DNA of 64,000 nucleotides from Anderseniella sp963700895 (GTDB lineage Bacteria > Pseudomonadota > Alphaproteobacteria > Rhizobiales > Aestuariivirgaceae): positions 1 to 64,000 of the forward strand of contig CAVOZI010000027.1 in assembly GCA_963700895.1 (NCBI GenBank), given 5' to 3'. Numbering within the stretch: position 1 is the stretch's first letter; every line of letters starts with the position of its first letter. Positions 45,950-57,200 of this stretch are shown here, in pieces. The notes beneath the pieces are model-generated. The model did no database searches. It was not told the DNA's origin and saw only the letters and a list, made by a program, of their open reading frames with translations. The translations under genes were made by a program, and so were the position numbers.

Positions 45950-46975
45950 ATGATCGTGCTCCAGTCCAACATCGTTCCGGTTCTCTACATCATCTGCCTG
46001 GTGGGCACGGTGGCACTGGCCTATGCGGTCTATGCCAAGCGCTATGGCACCAATGACACGCAGCTCAATTTCAACCTGGCCGACCCGGTGTGCTTCAATC
46101 CGGAGTTCCACCACCAGTTCCTGCTGCAGCAGATTGCACTGCTGCCGCGCGTGCCTGCGACCAATCAAGCCGGGGCGAGCGTGCAACTGACGAAGCTGCA
46201 ATTGGCGGACCGGATGCTCAACGTGGTGATACCCGCTGGTGCGGTGCGGTTCGAAACCCAGCACGCCGAGGAGGAAATCAGCGTCGCCTCGGCCCACAAC
46301 GTCACGCTGAGCCGGGTCGGACAGGTGCCTTACGTCTATGGCGATGACGTGAGCGTGGCAGGGGCATCGGCCATCACGGCGCGCCTGATCGTGGCACGCG
46401 GCAACCTTGATATCCGGGCAAGCCGCATCCAGGCTGACGGGCTTCTGGCCAATGGCGATGTCGACATCATGTGCCCTGATACCCACCTGACCCGGGTGTC
46501 CGGCTTCTCGTACCGGTTCAGCACTCAGCCGCTGCCGCAGCTTGCCCAGCTGGCCTTCAAGTACCGGCGCTATAACCCCGATACGCAGCGCGGCGCGGCA
46601 CACCTGGTGACGGACAAGGTGGCCGACGGTGCCATCATCACCGAGAACATCGTGTGTGGCGGATCGCTGGAGATCGGGGCGAACGCGACCATTCACGGAG
46701 CGGTCAAGGTATATGGTTCGGTGAAGCTGTCAGGCCCCGTGCTGTTTCTCGGACCGGTGATCATCAACGGCGATCTCGATGCGCCTGAAGGCTGCGTGTT
46801 CATGTCTGACGTGGTGGTCAAGGGCGCGCTGACGGCTTCAAGGTTCATGGTGGCCGGCCAGCCGCAACGCCATGCCGTGTGCGTGGTGGCGCGGCGGCTG
46901 ATGCTGAGGGGCGTCATTTCCGGCAGCGGCACGCTGGTGGCCAGCGAGCAGGAAGGGCTTCATTATGCGGCTTGA
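45950..46975 (+). CDS. Bactofilin-like polymer-forming protein with N-terminal membrane anchor
   Basis: 341 residues. Membrane helix VPVLYIICLVGTVALAYAVY at the start, then a long part with short beta repeats; the best-defined are AIITENIVCGGSLEIGANAT, HGAVKVYGSVKLSGPVLFLG and VFMSDVVVKGALTASRFMVA, which resemble the right-handed beta-helix of bactofilins. Bactofilins scaffold envelope synthases. It lies 13 bases after the GT2 gene and overlaps the next gene by 11 bases, so it belongs to the same operon. Confidence 0.65.
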   Translation: MIVLQSNIVPVLYIICLVGTVALAYAVYAKRYGTNDTQLNFNLADPVCFNPEFHHQFLLQQIALLPRVPATNQAGASVQLTKLQLADRMLNVVIPAGAVRFETQHAEEEISVASAHNVTLSRVGQVPYVYGDDVSVAGASAITARLIVARGNLDIRASRIQADGLLANGDVDIMCPDTHLTRVSGFSYRFSTQPLPQLAQLAFKYRRYNPDTQRGAAHLVTDKVADGAIITENIVCGGSLEIGANATIHGAVKVYGSVKLSGPVLFLGPVIINGDLDAPEGCVFMSDVVVKGALTASRFMVAGQPQRHAVCVVARRLMLRGVISGSGTLVASEQEGLHYAA

Positions 46976-47582
46976 CCTGTCACGCATCGTGCTGGGGCTG
47001 ATCTACCTGGCTACCACCGGTGTGGTGGCGCTGATCAGCGACATCGGACTGGTGCTGCTGTCGAGCCGGTTTCACAGCATGGACTGTGTGCGCGAGACGT
47101 TCGGCGTCAACTGCCAGCTGGCTGCACCGATGATCAACAACAAGTTGTCGCTGATGGTGTTCATGCTGGCGGGCATGTTTGTCTACCTGGTGTTCCGGCA
47201 CCGTGCGACGAACTCCAACTTTGCGCCGTTTGCCATGTTCCTGTCGGCCATGCTGGTGGCGTGTACGTCGTTCGACCTGGTGTTCGGCCTGCCTGCCCAC
47301 AATATCTCGGCGCTGTTCACCAGCACGGTCAACACGTTCACCTACATCCTGATCTTCACCTTCGTGGTGATGGTGATGATCCGCGAATATGATCCGCTGG
47401 CGTTCCTGCTGTCGGTGATGGGGTCGTTCACGGTGAAGGTGTTTGCCTTCATCGCGCTGGGCCTGCTGATGCCGGGCATTCCGGGTGCGACAGGCATGTT
47501 CGCGCTGTTCGTGACCTACTCGTTCGCTGCGTTCGGCATGCACCTGATGATGGCTTGCCGGCTGTTCGTTTCAGCGCGCTGA
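46965..47582 (+). CDS. Multi-pass membrane protein of unknown function
   Basis: 205 residues with five or six predicted transmembrane helices (VLGLIYLATTGVVALISDIG, LSLMVFMLAGMFVYLVFRH, TYILIFTFVVMVMIREYD, VFAFIALGLLMPGIPGATG). It has no recognised family. Last gene of the barrel-GT2-bactofilin operon, so a role in polymer export or membrane organisation is plausible but not shown. Confidence 0.65.
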   Translation: MRLDLSRIVLGLIYLATTGVVALISDIGLVLLSSRFHSMDCVRETFGVNCQLAAPMINNKLSLMVFMLAGMFVYLVFRHRATNSNFAPFAMFLSAMLVACTSFDLVFGLPAHNISALFTSTVNTFTYILIFTFVVMVMIREYDPLAFLLSVMGSFTVKVFAFIALGLLMPGIPGATGMFALFVTYSFAAFGMHLMMACRLFVSAR

Positions 47583-47593
47583 CCAACGCAGAT

Positions 47594-48721
47594 TCAGCCG
47601 AACATCGCCTCGATGTCGGCAACGATGCGGGCGCAGGCCTTGCCATCGCCAAACGGGCTGACGGCGTTTGCCATCGAGCCATAGAGCTGCGGGTCGTCGA
47701 GCAGGGCATTGGTCCATTGGACGATGCTGCCGGGATCGGTCGACACCAGCCGCGCCACGCCGGCCGTCACGGCTTCCATGCGCTCCGATGTCTGGCGCAT
47801 CACCAGCACGGGCTTGCCGAGGGCAGGGGCTTCTTCCTGGATGCCGCCCGAGTCGGTCAGGATCAGGTGGGAGCGCTTCATCAGCTGCACGATGGAGGCA
47901 TAGTCGACCGGTGCGATCAGGTGCACGTTGTCGAGCTTGCCGAGGCGGTCATGCACCACGGTGCGCACGTTCGGATTGAGGTGCACGGGATAGACAATTT
48001 CCACGTCACCGCGCCCGGCGATGGTTTCCAGGGCGGTACAGATGTCATCGAAGCCCTTGCCGAAACTTTCCCGGCGATGGCCGGTCACCAGGATCAGCCG
48101 CTTGTCCGGTGCCGTTTGCGGCAGCCTTGATGTGATGGTATCGGCCCACGCGGGTTCGCGGTCCAGCCGGTCGGAGATCGACAGCAGCGCGTCGATCACC
48201 GTGTTGCCGGTGTTGATCACGGTTTGCGGATCCGTGCCTTCGCGCAGCAGGTTCTGCACCGACGTTTCGGTGGGGGCATAATGGCGCGCCGTCACCACTG
48301 CGAGCATGCGCCGGTTGGCTTCTTCGGGCCACGGGTGGTCGAGTGACCCGGTGCGCAGGCCCGCTTCGACGTGGCCGACCGGAATGCGCCGCATGAATGC
48401 CGCGACACCGCCTGCAAACGCCGTGGCCGTGTCGCCCTGGACCAGCACCATGTCCGGATTGATCTCGGCCATCGCCTCGTCGAGCGACGCGATCGCGCGG
48501 GCAAGCAGGCCGTTCAGCGACTGGTCCGGCCGCATGATGGCGAGATCCCGGTCAGGCGTGATGGCAAACAGCTCAAGCACGGAATCCAGCATCTCGCGGT
48601 GCTGGGCTGTCACGCACACGACCGGCTCCACCACCTGCGAGGTGCGCAGTGCGTGGATCAGCGGTGCAAGCTTGATAGCCTCCGGGCGCGTTCCGAACGC
48701 GACCAAGCACTTCTTCTTCAT
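47594..48721 (-). CDS. wecB: UDP-N-acetylglucosamine 2-epimerase, non-hydrolysing
   Basis: 375 residues, intact. It interconverts UDP-GlcNAc and UDP-ManNAc. Family motifs: KCLVAFGTRPEAIKLAPLI, VCVTAQHREMLDSVLELF, LVQGDTATAFAGGVAAFM, HVEAGLRTGSLDHPWPEEAN and LILTDSGGIQEEAPALGKPV. Convergent with the polysaccharide operon, and probably supplies a ManNAc-type sugar; the WecG-like transferase at the left edge would use such a donor. The start codon overlaps the stop of the metalloprotease frame (ATGA). Confidence 0.93.
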   Translation of the reverse strand: MKKKCLVAFGTRPEAIKLAPLIHALRTSQVVEPVVCVTAQHREMLDSVLELFAITPDRDLAIMRPDQSLNGLLARAIASLDEAMAEINPDMVLVQGDTATAFAGGVAAFMRRIPVGHVEAGLRTGSLDHPWPEEANRRMLAVVTARHYAPTETSVQNLLREGTDPQTVINTGNTVIDALLSISDRLDREPAWADTITSRLPQTAPDKRLILVTGHRRESFGKGFDDICTALETIAGRGDVEIVYPVHLNPNVRTVVHDRLGKLDNVHLIAPVDYASIVQLMKRSHLILTDSGGIQEEAPALGKPVLVMRQTSERMEAVTAGVARLVSTDPGSIVQWTNALLDDPQLYGSMANAVSPFGDGKACARIVADIEAMFG

Positions 48722-51201
48722 GTGGTTTTGCTACACCCGCCGCGGTGCACGGCGGACCCTCTATAGTCCCCGCGTCGAGGGTAGCAGACCTCAATGTCAT
48801 TGCCTACCCCTTCAGAAGCGGACAGGTTGACAGTCCGTCCTCGGTCAGGCCCAGTCAAGTCGAAATAGATGTCGGACCAGTGCGGCACGCCGGTCTCGAA
48901 CCCGGCCACGATGACGATGTCGGCGGTGTCGCCGCCGGTGGCGTCGAACCACAGGCCCTGGCCGTCGGTCTCAAGGTAGAATTGCGGACCGAGTGCCAAG
49001 CGTGCCCGACAAGCCGGATGCCGGTGGAAAACATGGATCTCGCTAGCGGTCCGTTGAAGGTTCCGTCAAGCCCAAAGCCAGTAGGGTCAATACCACCGGT
49101 CTTCACCGGACACGAAGTCACGGATTATGTCGCCTGCCTCAGATGCGCTGAGACACGAAGAAGGTATCAGCACCTCGCCCCCGAACAGGACGTCAATACC
49201 TTCGCCGCCGTTGAGGACGTCATCGCCAGCACCGCCGTCAAGTGTGTCGCCGTCGGAACCACCGTACAACCGGTCATCGCCGTCGAGTCGCCGAACAGCA
49301 CGTCGGAGTCGGTACCGCCGTCCAGCATGTCGTCGCCGTCGCCGCCGAACAGCCAGTCGTCGCCTGCCTCGCCGAACAGCTGGTCATTATCGATGCCGCC
49401 GTCCAGCGAGTCGCCGCCATCGCCGCCGTAGAGGATGTCGAGGCCCTGCTCGCCGAACAGCGCGTCCGTATCTGCACCACCGTTCAGGATATCGTTGTCG
49501 GCCCCGCCATAGAGCCAGTCAACGCCTGCGCCGCCGTGGAGCGTATCGTTGCCGGCGCCGCCATCGAGCGAGTCGTCGCCGTCTTCGCCGAACACCGTGT
49601 CCTGGCCTTCCTGGCCGAACAGCGCATCGCCTTCAGCGCCGCCGTATAGCCAGTCGTCGCCGAAAGCTGCCATAGAGCCAGTCGACGCCGGCATCGCCAT
49701 AGAGCTCGTCATTGCCGAAGCCGCCGTCGAGCGAGTCACCGCCATTGCCACCGTGGATGATGTCGCCGTCGTCTTCGCCGAACAGGGCGTCGGTGTCGTC
49801 ACCGCCATAGAGCCAGTCGATGCCGGTGCCGCCATAGAGCCAGTCGAGGCCTGTGCCGCCCTGCAATTCGTCGGTGCCGGCACCGCCATACAGGCCGTCA
49901 TTGCCGCCGTTGCCGTGCAGCATGTCGTTGCCGCCATTACCGGCGATGAAGTTGTCGAGGTCGTTGCCGGTTACCTCGTCGTGGCCATCGCCGGTAACGG
50001 CGTCCTCGATGTCCACGTCATAGGCGATGGCGAGGTTCTGCGTCATGCCGTTGACGGAGGAATAGGCACCGGCGACCAGCGACAGGACGGAGGACGATGT
50101 CCAGCCGGACAGGTCGATGGTGTCGTGACCGTTGCCGTCCCAGATGGTCAGGATGGGCGTGGTGTTGACTGTGAAATCATGGATCGGGCCGCCCACATTG
50201 GAATTGAAGCCATAGCGGGTGTCGCCAGCCCGGGTCGAGTAGTCGGCACCGTAGAGTTGCTGGATGGCGAGGATGTCGTAGACCATCGGCGTCTGGGCGT
50301 AGTTGTCCCAGTAGACACCGCCCCAGGTGATGTCCCTGCCCCAGTCCGCGCCGGTGTTCGAGGCGTGGAAGTACGACATTACCGTGTACTGGTTGGTGTC
50401 CTCGGCGAACAGCCAGCCTGATCCGGTGTTGCCGTACTGCGGGTTGCCGCCATTGTAGTTGCCGGAATGGCCGAGGCCGAGGGCATGCCCCAGTTCGTGC
50501 AGGTAGGTCTCGAACCCGGCATCGCCGATCTTCGGCGAGACTAGGTCGTTCGACTGCTGGGACGCGTTGAAGCCGGGGTTGACCCAGAACGAGCCCTGGA
50601 TGCGCGCCGTGAGCGAGCCTTCGCTGCCGGTCTGGCCGGGCGTGTAGGCATGCGCGAAGCCCGAGTTGGTGGTGTTCGAAAACTTGATGTCGGCGGTGTT
50701 GCCGTTGGCGCTTTCGACAAACGTGGTGGCAACCAGATCGTCCCACAGGCTGATGGCAAGGCGGGCTGCTTCCTGCTGGGTCGTCGTGAAAGCGCTCCAG
50801 CCGCTGGCCTCGCTGTAGCCGCTGGCAAAGCTGCCGCTGGTGGGGAAGCCGTAGCTGACGGTCTGGGCAACGGCGCCGGTGGAGTTGTACCAGTAGAACT
50901 CGTCTGATCCGCCGAAGGTGGCAATGTAGTCGACCATTGCCGCGTTGTAGCCTTCAGGTACGCCTGCTGCCGTACCGCCCGCGGCACTACCGGCAAGGTA
51001 GGGCTGCAGGGTTGCCGCGTCATCGGCCGAAGGCTGTGCCTGGTCCTGCTGCAGTGCAGGGGCCGCAGCGTCTGTTGCACCCATGCGTGCCCAGCTGTCC
51101 GCGGTGCCCTGGGCGGACAGCGCCGCCTCGGCGACGGCGGCGCGTTCTTCCTCGAACCGTTGCCATTCGGGCAGGGCTGCCGTGATGCAGGCGATGCACA
51201 T
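48718..51201 (-). CDS. Serralysin-like M10 metalloprotease with RTX repeats, frameshifted
   Basis: About 828 residues. After roughly 100 residues of N-terminal region come the zinc site HELGHALGLGHSGNYN (HExxHxxGxxH) and the Met-turn QYTVMSYF. Then a long array of RTX nonapeptides (GGxGxDxxx), e.g. GGAGTDELQGGTGLDWLYGG. Frameshifts near 49670, 49280 and 49150 must be bridged. The C-terminus GPQFYLETDGQGLWFDATGG, then GFETGVPHWSDIYF is nearly identical to that of the giant protein upstream. No signal peptide, as usual for type I secretion substrates. A 44-residue tail beyond WSDIYF looks non-native. Confidence 0.85.
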
Positions 51202-51219
51202 GGCGTCAAACCTCCCGGA

Positions 51220-54200
51220 TCAGGCCAGCCACGGGTTGTTGAAGTGGATGTCCGACCATTGCGGCACGCCCGTTTCGAAGCCTGCGACGATGAACATGTC
51301 GCCGGTGCCGCCGCCGGTCGGGTCGAACCACAGGCCTTGGCCGCCGGTCTCCAGATAGAACTGCGGACCGCTGGCCAGTTCGGCCGGCAGGCCCTCGCCG
51401 GACGAGAACATGCCTGCGCTGATCTGGCCCGAGTAGCTGGCATCCAGCCCCATGCCGAGCGGATCGACGTAGAGCTTGTCTTCACCGGTGAAGAAGTCGC
51501 GGATCACGTCGCCGCCCTGGGCTGCGTTGAACACGAAGAAGATGTCCGCGCCGGTGTCGCCGTACAGCACGTCGACGCCGTCGCCGCCGTCGAGCACGTC
51601 ATCGCCTGCGCCGCCGTCGAGCGAGTCGCCGATGTCGCCGCCCTGCAGCCAGTCATTGCCGGCATCGCCGAACAGCACGTCCGTATCGCCGCCACCGACC
51701 AGCAGGTCGCTGCCGTCGCCGCCGAACAGCCAGTCCACGCCATCCTCGCCGAACAGGCTGTCGTCGCCAATGCCGCCGTCGAGCGAGTCGCCGCCGTCGC
51801 CACCGTAAAGCGTGTCGTTGCCGGCTTCGCCGAACATCGCATCGGTATCGGCGCCGCCATACATGAGGTCGTTGTCGGCGCCGCCGAACATCCAGTCGAC
51901 ACCATCGCCGCCGTGCAACACGTCGTTGCCCGCGCCGCCATCGAGCGAGTCGCCGCCGGTGCCGCCGTACAGGGTGTCCTGGCCTTCCTGGCCGAACAGG
52001 GCGTCACCGTCTGCATCGCCGTACAGAACGTCGTCACCGAAGCTGCCATACAGCCAGTCGACACCGTCGCCACCGTGCAATTCGTCATTGCCGAAGCCAC
52101 CGTCGAGGTTGTCGCCGCCGCCTTCGCCCCAGGCAAAGTCGTCATCGTCGCCGGCAAAGATCGCGTCCGTGTCATCTCCGCCATAGAGGTGGTCGGACCC
52201 GGTATCGCCGTAGATGAAGTCGAGACCAGCACCACCATGAATGGTGTCATTGCCGGCACCGCCATTGAGGCCGTCATTGCCGCCATGACCATAGATGATG
52301 TCGTCCGCCTCGTAGGCATCGACCAGGTCGTTGCCGCCAGCGGCGTGGATCACGTTTGCGCCTTCGTCGCCTGCCAGTTGCTGGTCGGCTTCCGAGATCC
52401 CGTTGATGACGATGCCAAGGTCTGCGGTTGATGTTTCGAGGCCGTCGGTGATCGTATAGCTGAACGTGTCGGTCAGCGTGTCGCCGGTGGCCATGCCGAC
52501 AACGAACAGGTTCCCGGTATCGAGCAGGTAGCTGTAGCTGCCGTCCGCTGCGATGGTCAGCGTGCCATAGAGGCCTGCAATGACTGCGGAGCCAGTACCC
52601 GGAACGCTGGTGCCGGCGACGGTGCTTACCGTCAGGTCGTTGCCGTCAGGATCGCTGTCGGCGCCAAATCCATTATCATCGAGGATGACGTTGCCGGTCT
52701 GCGCAACGGCGTCTGCTTCCGACATGCTGGCAGTATTGTCCACTGCCAGCGGTGCATCATTGCCGCCACTGAGCGTGATGGTGATCTGGTGCGTGGTGCC
52801 GTCGAGCGTCGACACGGTGATCACGTCGGTCAGCGTTTCACCCACAACGAGAGCTGCGATGGCGGGGTGGTTCGACAGGGCCGTGTAGGTCCAGTTGCCG
52901 GCCACGCCGATGGTCAGGTTGCCGTAGCTGCCGCCAATGATGCCGTCGAGGAAGCTGGACTGGTTCTGGTCCGGGTCTTCCACGGTCAGGGTACCGGTGA
53001 CATCGATCGGCGTGTCGCCGGAGCCTGCCAGGCCTGAGCCGGTATCGTCGCCACTGACCACGGCGGCATCGTTCATGCCGTTGACCGTGATGGAGACGGT
53101 GGCTGTATCCACGCCGCCATTGCCGTCCGACACGGTGTATTCGAACGTGTCGATGGCGGTTTCGCCCGCACCGAGATACTCGAATGCGCCATTGGCGGCG
53201 TAGCTGTAGCTGCCGTCTGCGTTGACGGTGACGAGTGCGCCGGAGGCGATGGCGACCTGGGTATCGACGCTTGCGCCGACGCCGTTGACCTCGGATACGG
53301 CCAGCGTGTCGCCATCGATGTCCGTGTCGTTGCTGATCAGGTTGCCGGTGGTGACGGAGTCGTCCTCGCCGGTGGTCAGCGTGTCAGCCACCGCAACCGG
53401 ACCGTCATTGGTGCCGTGGATGGTGATGGTGACGTCGAACGGTGTGCCGTCAAACGTCTGGAGCGTGATCGTGTCGATCAGGGTTTCGCCAACGCCCAAT
53501 GCCTGGACTGCGGGATCATCGTTGTTGAGGATGTAACTCCACCAATTGCCTACTACTTCGGAACCTTGAGCGACTGCGTTGCCGTAGGTGCCAGTGTACT
53601 CACCACCCTGGACACGTCCCTCACCTGAATCCGGATCTGCGATATCGAAGTAGGTGAATGTATAGGCGACATCACCGAACTCACTGCCGTAGACGATATC
53701 GTCCTCGGTAACGTCGCCGGTCAGCGGGCCGGATATGACGGCAGCATCGTTCACACCATCAATGCCGATGCTCACATTACCAGTTGCCGAACCTCCGTTG
53801 CCGTCACCAACAGTGACACCAAAGCTGACAATCCAATTGGGTTCGTAAACCAGACCAAGGTGTTCGAAGTCACCCGCAGGCGTGAAGCTGAAGTCGCCAT
53901 TTGCCAGGACCGTAAGTTGTCCACCATTGACCAGGTCAATTGGTTGTCCGACCGTGAAGGCTTGGCCATCGATCTCGGTGATGGTCAGGATATCGCCATC
54001 AACATCTGTGATGTCCAGCAGCGAATACAGGTTACCCGTGGCGGGTATCACACCATCTTCGTCAATTGACCCATAGGCCGCAAAGGGTATCTGAACCACC
54101 GGCGCATCGTTCACATCGCGGAACGACAGGTCGACGCTTGCATCGGCATTGGAGCCGTCGGGCAGCAGGTTCGGCACGCCGCCAAGGTTGAAATCGCCGT

Positions 54201-57200
54201 TGGCGGCGATGTTCTCGTCGTTGACGTCAAAGCCGTCGTTGACGTCGGTACCCTCGAACTGGTCGATGAGGCCATCGCCGTCGGTGTCCACCGTTGAGAT
54301 GATCTCGGTCGGGCCGCCATCGCCGCGTTCCTCGGCGTCGGACAGGCCGTCGTCGTCGCTATCGAAGTCGACGTAATCGGCAAAGCCGTCATCATCGGTG
54401 TCGATCGGCAACAGGCCGACGCCATCCGGGTTGAACCCTGCCGTGCCGGGGGTGACTTCATAGGCATCGTCAAGACCGTTGCCGTTGGCATCGACACCTG
54501 ACGGCGCGATGTAGCCAGCCGTGGCCTGTGCCTCGACATTGTCGGTGATGCCGTCATTGTCGCTATCAATGTCGAGCCGGTTGCCGCCGCCGAAGGCCAC
54601 GCCGTCGCCGAACACGAAGATCTTGCCATCCGGGCCACCGGCTCCGGACGGAATGTAGATGCGGATCGACGAGATGCCGGAGCCCACGGGTGCCAGATCG
54701 TCGAGCGCATAGATGGCCATGCGGGCATCCTGCGTCGAGTTCTGCCGCGCGCCGGTGGCGAGATAATCAGTATTCGAGATGTAGATCTGGCTGCCCATCG
54801 GGTTGCCCAGCTCATCGTAGGCCTGGATCAGCACCTCGTTGTTGCCGCCGCGCTCGGTCACGCCGACAAACGTGCCGGCGGTGACGAACAGCGGGGTGTC
54901 ATAGCTCAGCTCGTAATAGTCGCCCGTGGTGAAGCTGGAGCTTGATTCCTGGTAGTCGTTCAGGTCGGTGGACTGGAACGCCTCGAGGATGTCTTCATCC
55001 CAGTTCGGGTTGCCGGAGTAGGTTGCGGCTGTGTTGCCGTCCTTCTGGTAGGTAAGCTGCACCGAGTTCTGGAAGGAATGGTTGTAACCATCCGGCAGCA
55101 CGAAGTCGGTGTAGGTCTTGCCGTTCACCGTCACCGAGGTGAGGATGTGGTCGCCGTCGGCGTCGTTCAGGTTGGCGCTGGAAATGCCGAACGACACGTC
55201 CTGCGCATTCAGCGAGCCGTCGATGCCGCTGTCGGCGCCGTTGGTCTGGGCGATCTCGTCGATGTCGAGAATGCCATCACTGTCATCATCGATGTCATCA
55301 ATGTTGGCCACACCGTCACCATCGGTATCGATGTTGAGGGTGATGCTGGCCTGATCCTTGCCACCGTCGCTGGAGGTGACCTCGTAGCTGAATGTCTCGC
55401 TGTCGGCAGGCTTGCTGCCCGGTGTCACGTCCAGCGTGCCGTCGGCTTGCAGGGCAATCGTGGTGCCGGACACCAGCGTGACGGGGTTGCCCTCGGAAAT
55501 GGTAATTACGTTGGCCGGGTTGGCCGGATCAATGATGCCGGTCACGGCAAGCGTCACGTCATCGGCATCCAAGTCGTTGGCGAGCACATCGAGGTTGACC
55601 GTCTGGCCGGGGGCCGCGGTCACCGGGGCTTCATCCACGGCGACGGTGGCATCGTTGACGCCGGTAATAGTGATGTTCACCTGGTGTGGTGTGCCGTCGA
55701 TGGCTGACACCGTCACGGTGTCGATCAGCGTTGCACCGGCGGCCAGCCCCTGGATCGCCGCTTGCGTGTTGTCGGCGGCGTATGTCCAGTTGCCCTGTGC
55801 ATCGGTGGTAATCGTGCCGTAGGTGCCTTCGAAACTGCCAGCCAACAGCTCGGACTCACCGGTGTCAGGATCGGTCACGATGAGCGTGCCCTGCACGGTG
55901 AGGGTGAGCGGGTCACTGTCTTCTGCAACCGTCCCCGTGCTGTCGCCGGTGACGACAGGCAGGTCGTTGCTGCCCGTGATGGTCACGGTGACCACATGCG
56001 TGGTGCCGTCGAGTGACGATACGGTGAACTGGTCTTCAAGCGTTGCACCGGCGGGCAGGGCCTGCACGAGCGGGTCCGCGTTGTTGAGCACGTAGGTCCA
56101 GTTGCCGGCGGTGTCCATGTCGAACATGCCGTGGCTGCCTGTGGCCGACGCGAGGTTGAAGACGGACTGACCAGCATCCGGGTCGGTAACGGTCAGTGTG
56201 CCGGTTGCAACCTGGCTTGTCCCGCTGTCTTCGGTAACGATGCCGGTGTCCACGCCGCCAATGATAGCCGCGTCGTCCGAGCCGTTGATGGTTATGGTTA
56301 CCTGGTGGGTGGTGAAGTCAATGCTGGACACCGTGAAGGTATCGACAAGCGACTCGCCGGCCACCAGTGCGTTGATGGACGGATGATCGTTGAGCGCCTC
56401 GTAGGTCCAGTTGCCGGCCGCGTCGATGGTCAGGTTGCCGTAGGCACCACCGGTGATGCCGGCGACGAATGCTTCCTGCGCCGGTCCGTCGATATCAATT
56501 ATGGTCAGGCTGCCGGTCGAGACCAGGGTTGCCGGGCCGCTGTCTTCGTTGACCGTGCCGGTATCCGTGCCGCCAATGATGGCTGCATCGTTGACTGGCG
56601 CCACGGTGATGCTGACGGTGGCAGTGTCAGTGCGCAGTGAGTGGCCAACCATTTCAGATGCAAACAGGTCCACCTGCAGTCCGCCAGTGTCAGGCCCCTG
56701 CATGGTTACGGTCAGTTGCTCCTGCCCGGTGCGATCGAAATACAGGATCTCGATATCATGGTATCCCGCGGTAAGGAAAATGCTGCCGCTTTCAACCTGG
56801 TAGGAGTGCAAGCCATCATTGTCGACGATGACCTCTGCGTCGATCAAAAGCGCGCTGCCGTCGTCAGAGCCGGTGGTGAAGGTGTAGGTACCCTCAGTCG
56901 TGACGAAGATATGGCCTTCATAGCGGACGGCGAAGGTCTCGCGGTTGCCCTGGTAGAACAGGGCGAGGCTGTCGACGTCAAAATCGGCGGCAACGCCAGC
57001 ACCGGTTTCGCCGCCCGCCTGAATGGTGAACACGCTGTTGTTGTTCGGTGGCTTGTCGAAGAACTGGTAGGTCAGTCCGGTCTGCATGCCGGTGAATTCG
57101 TAGGTAAACTGGTCCGGGCCATTGTAGTTGGCGTCCGGCGTATAGGTGACGGTGTTGTCCGGATTGACAACCAGCGAGCCGTTTGACGGTTGTGAGGTGA

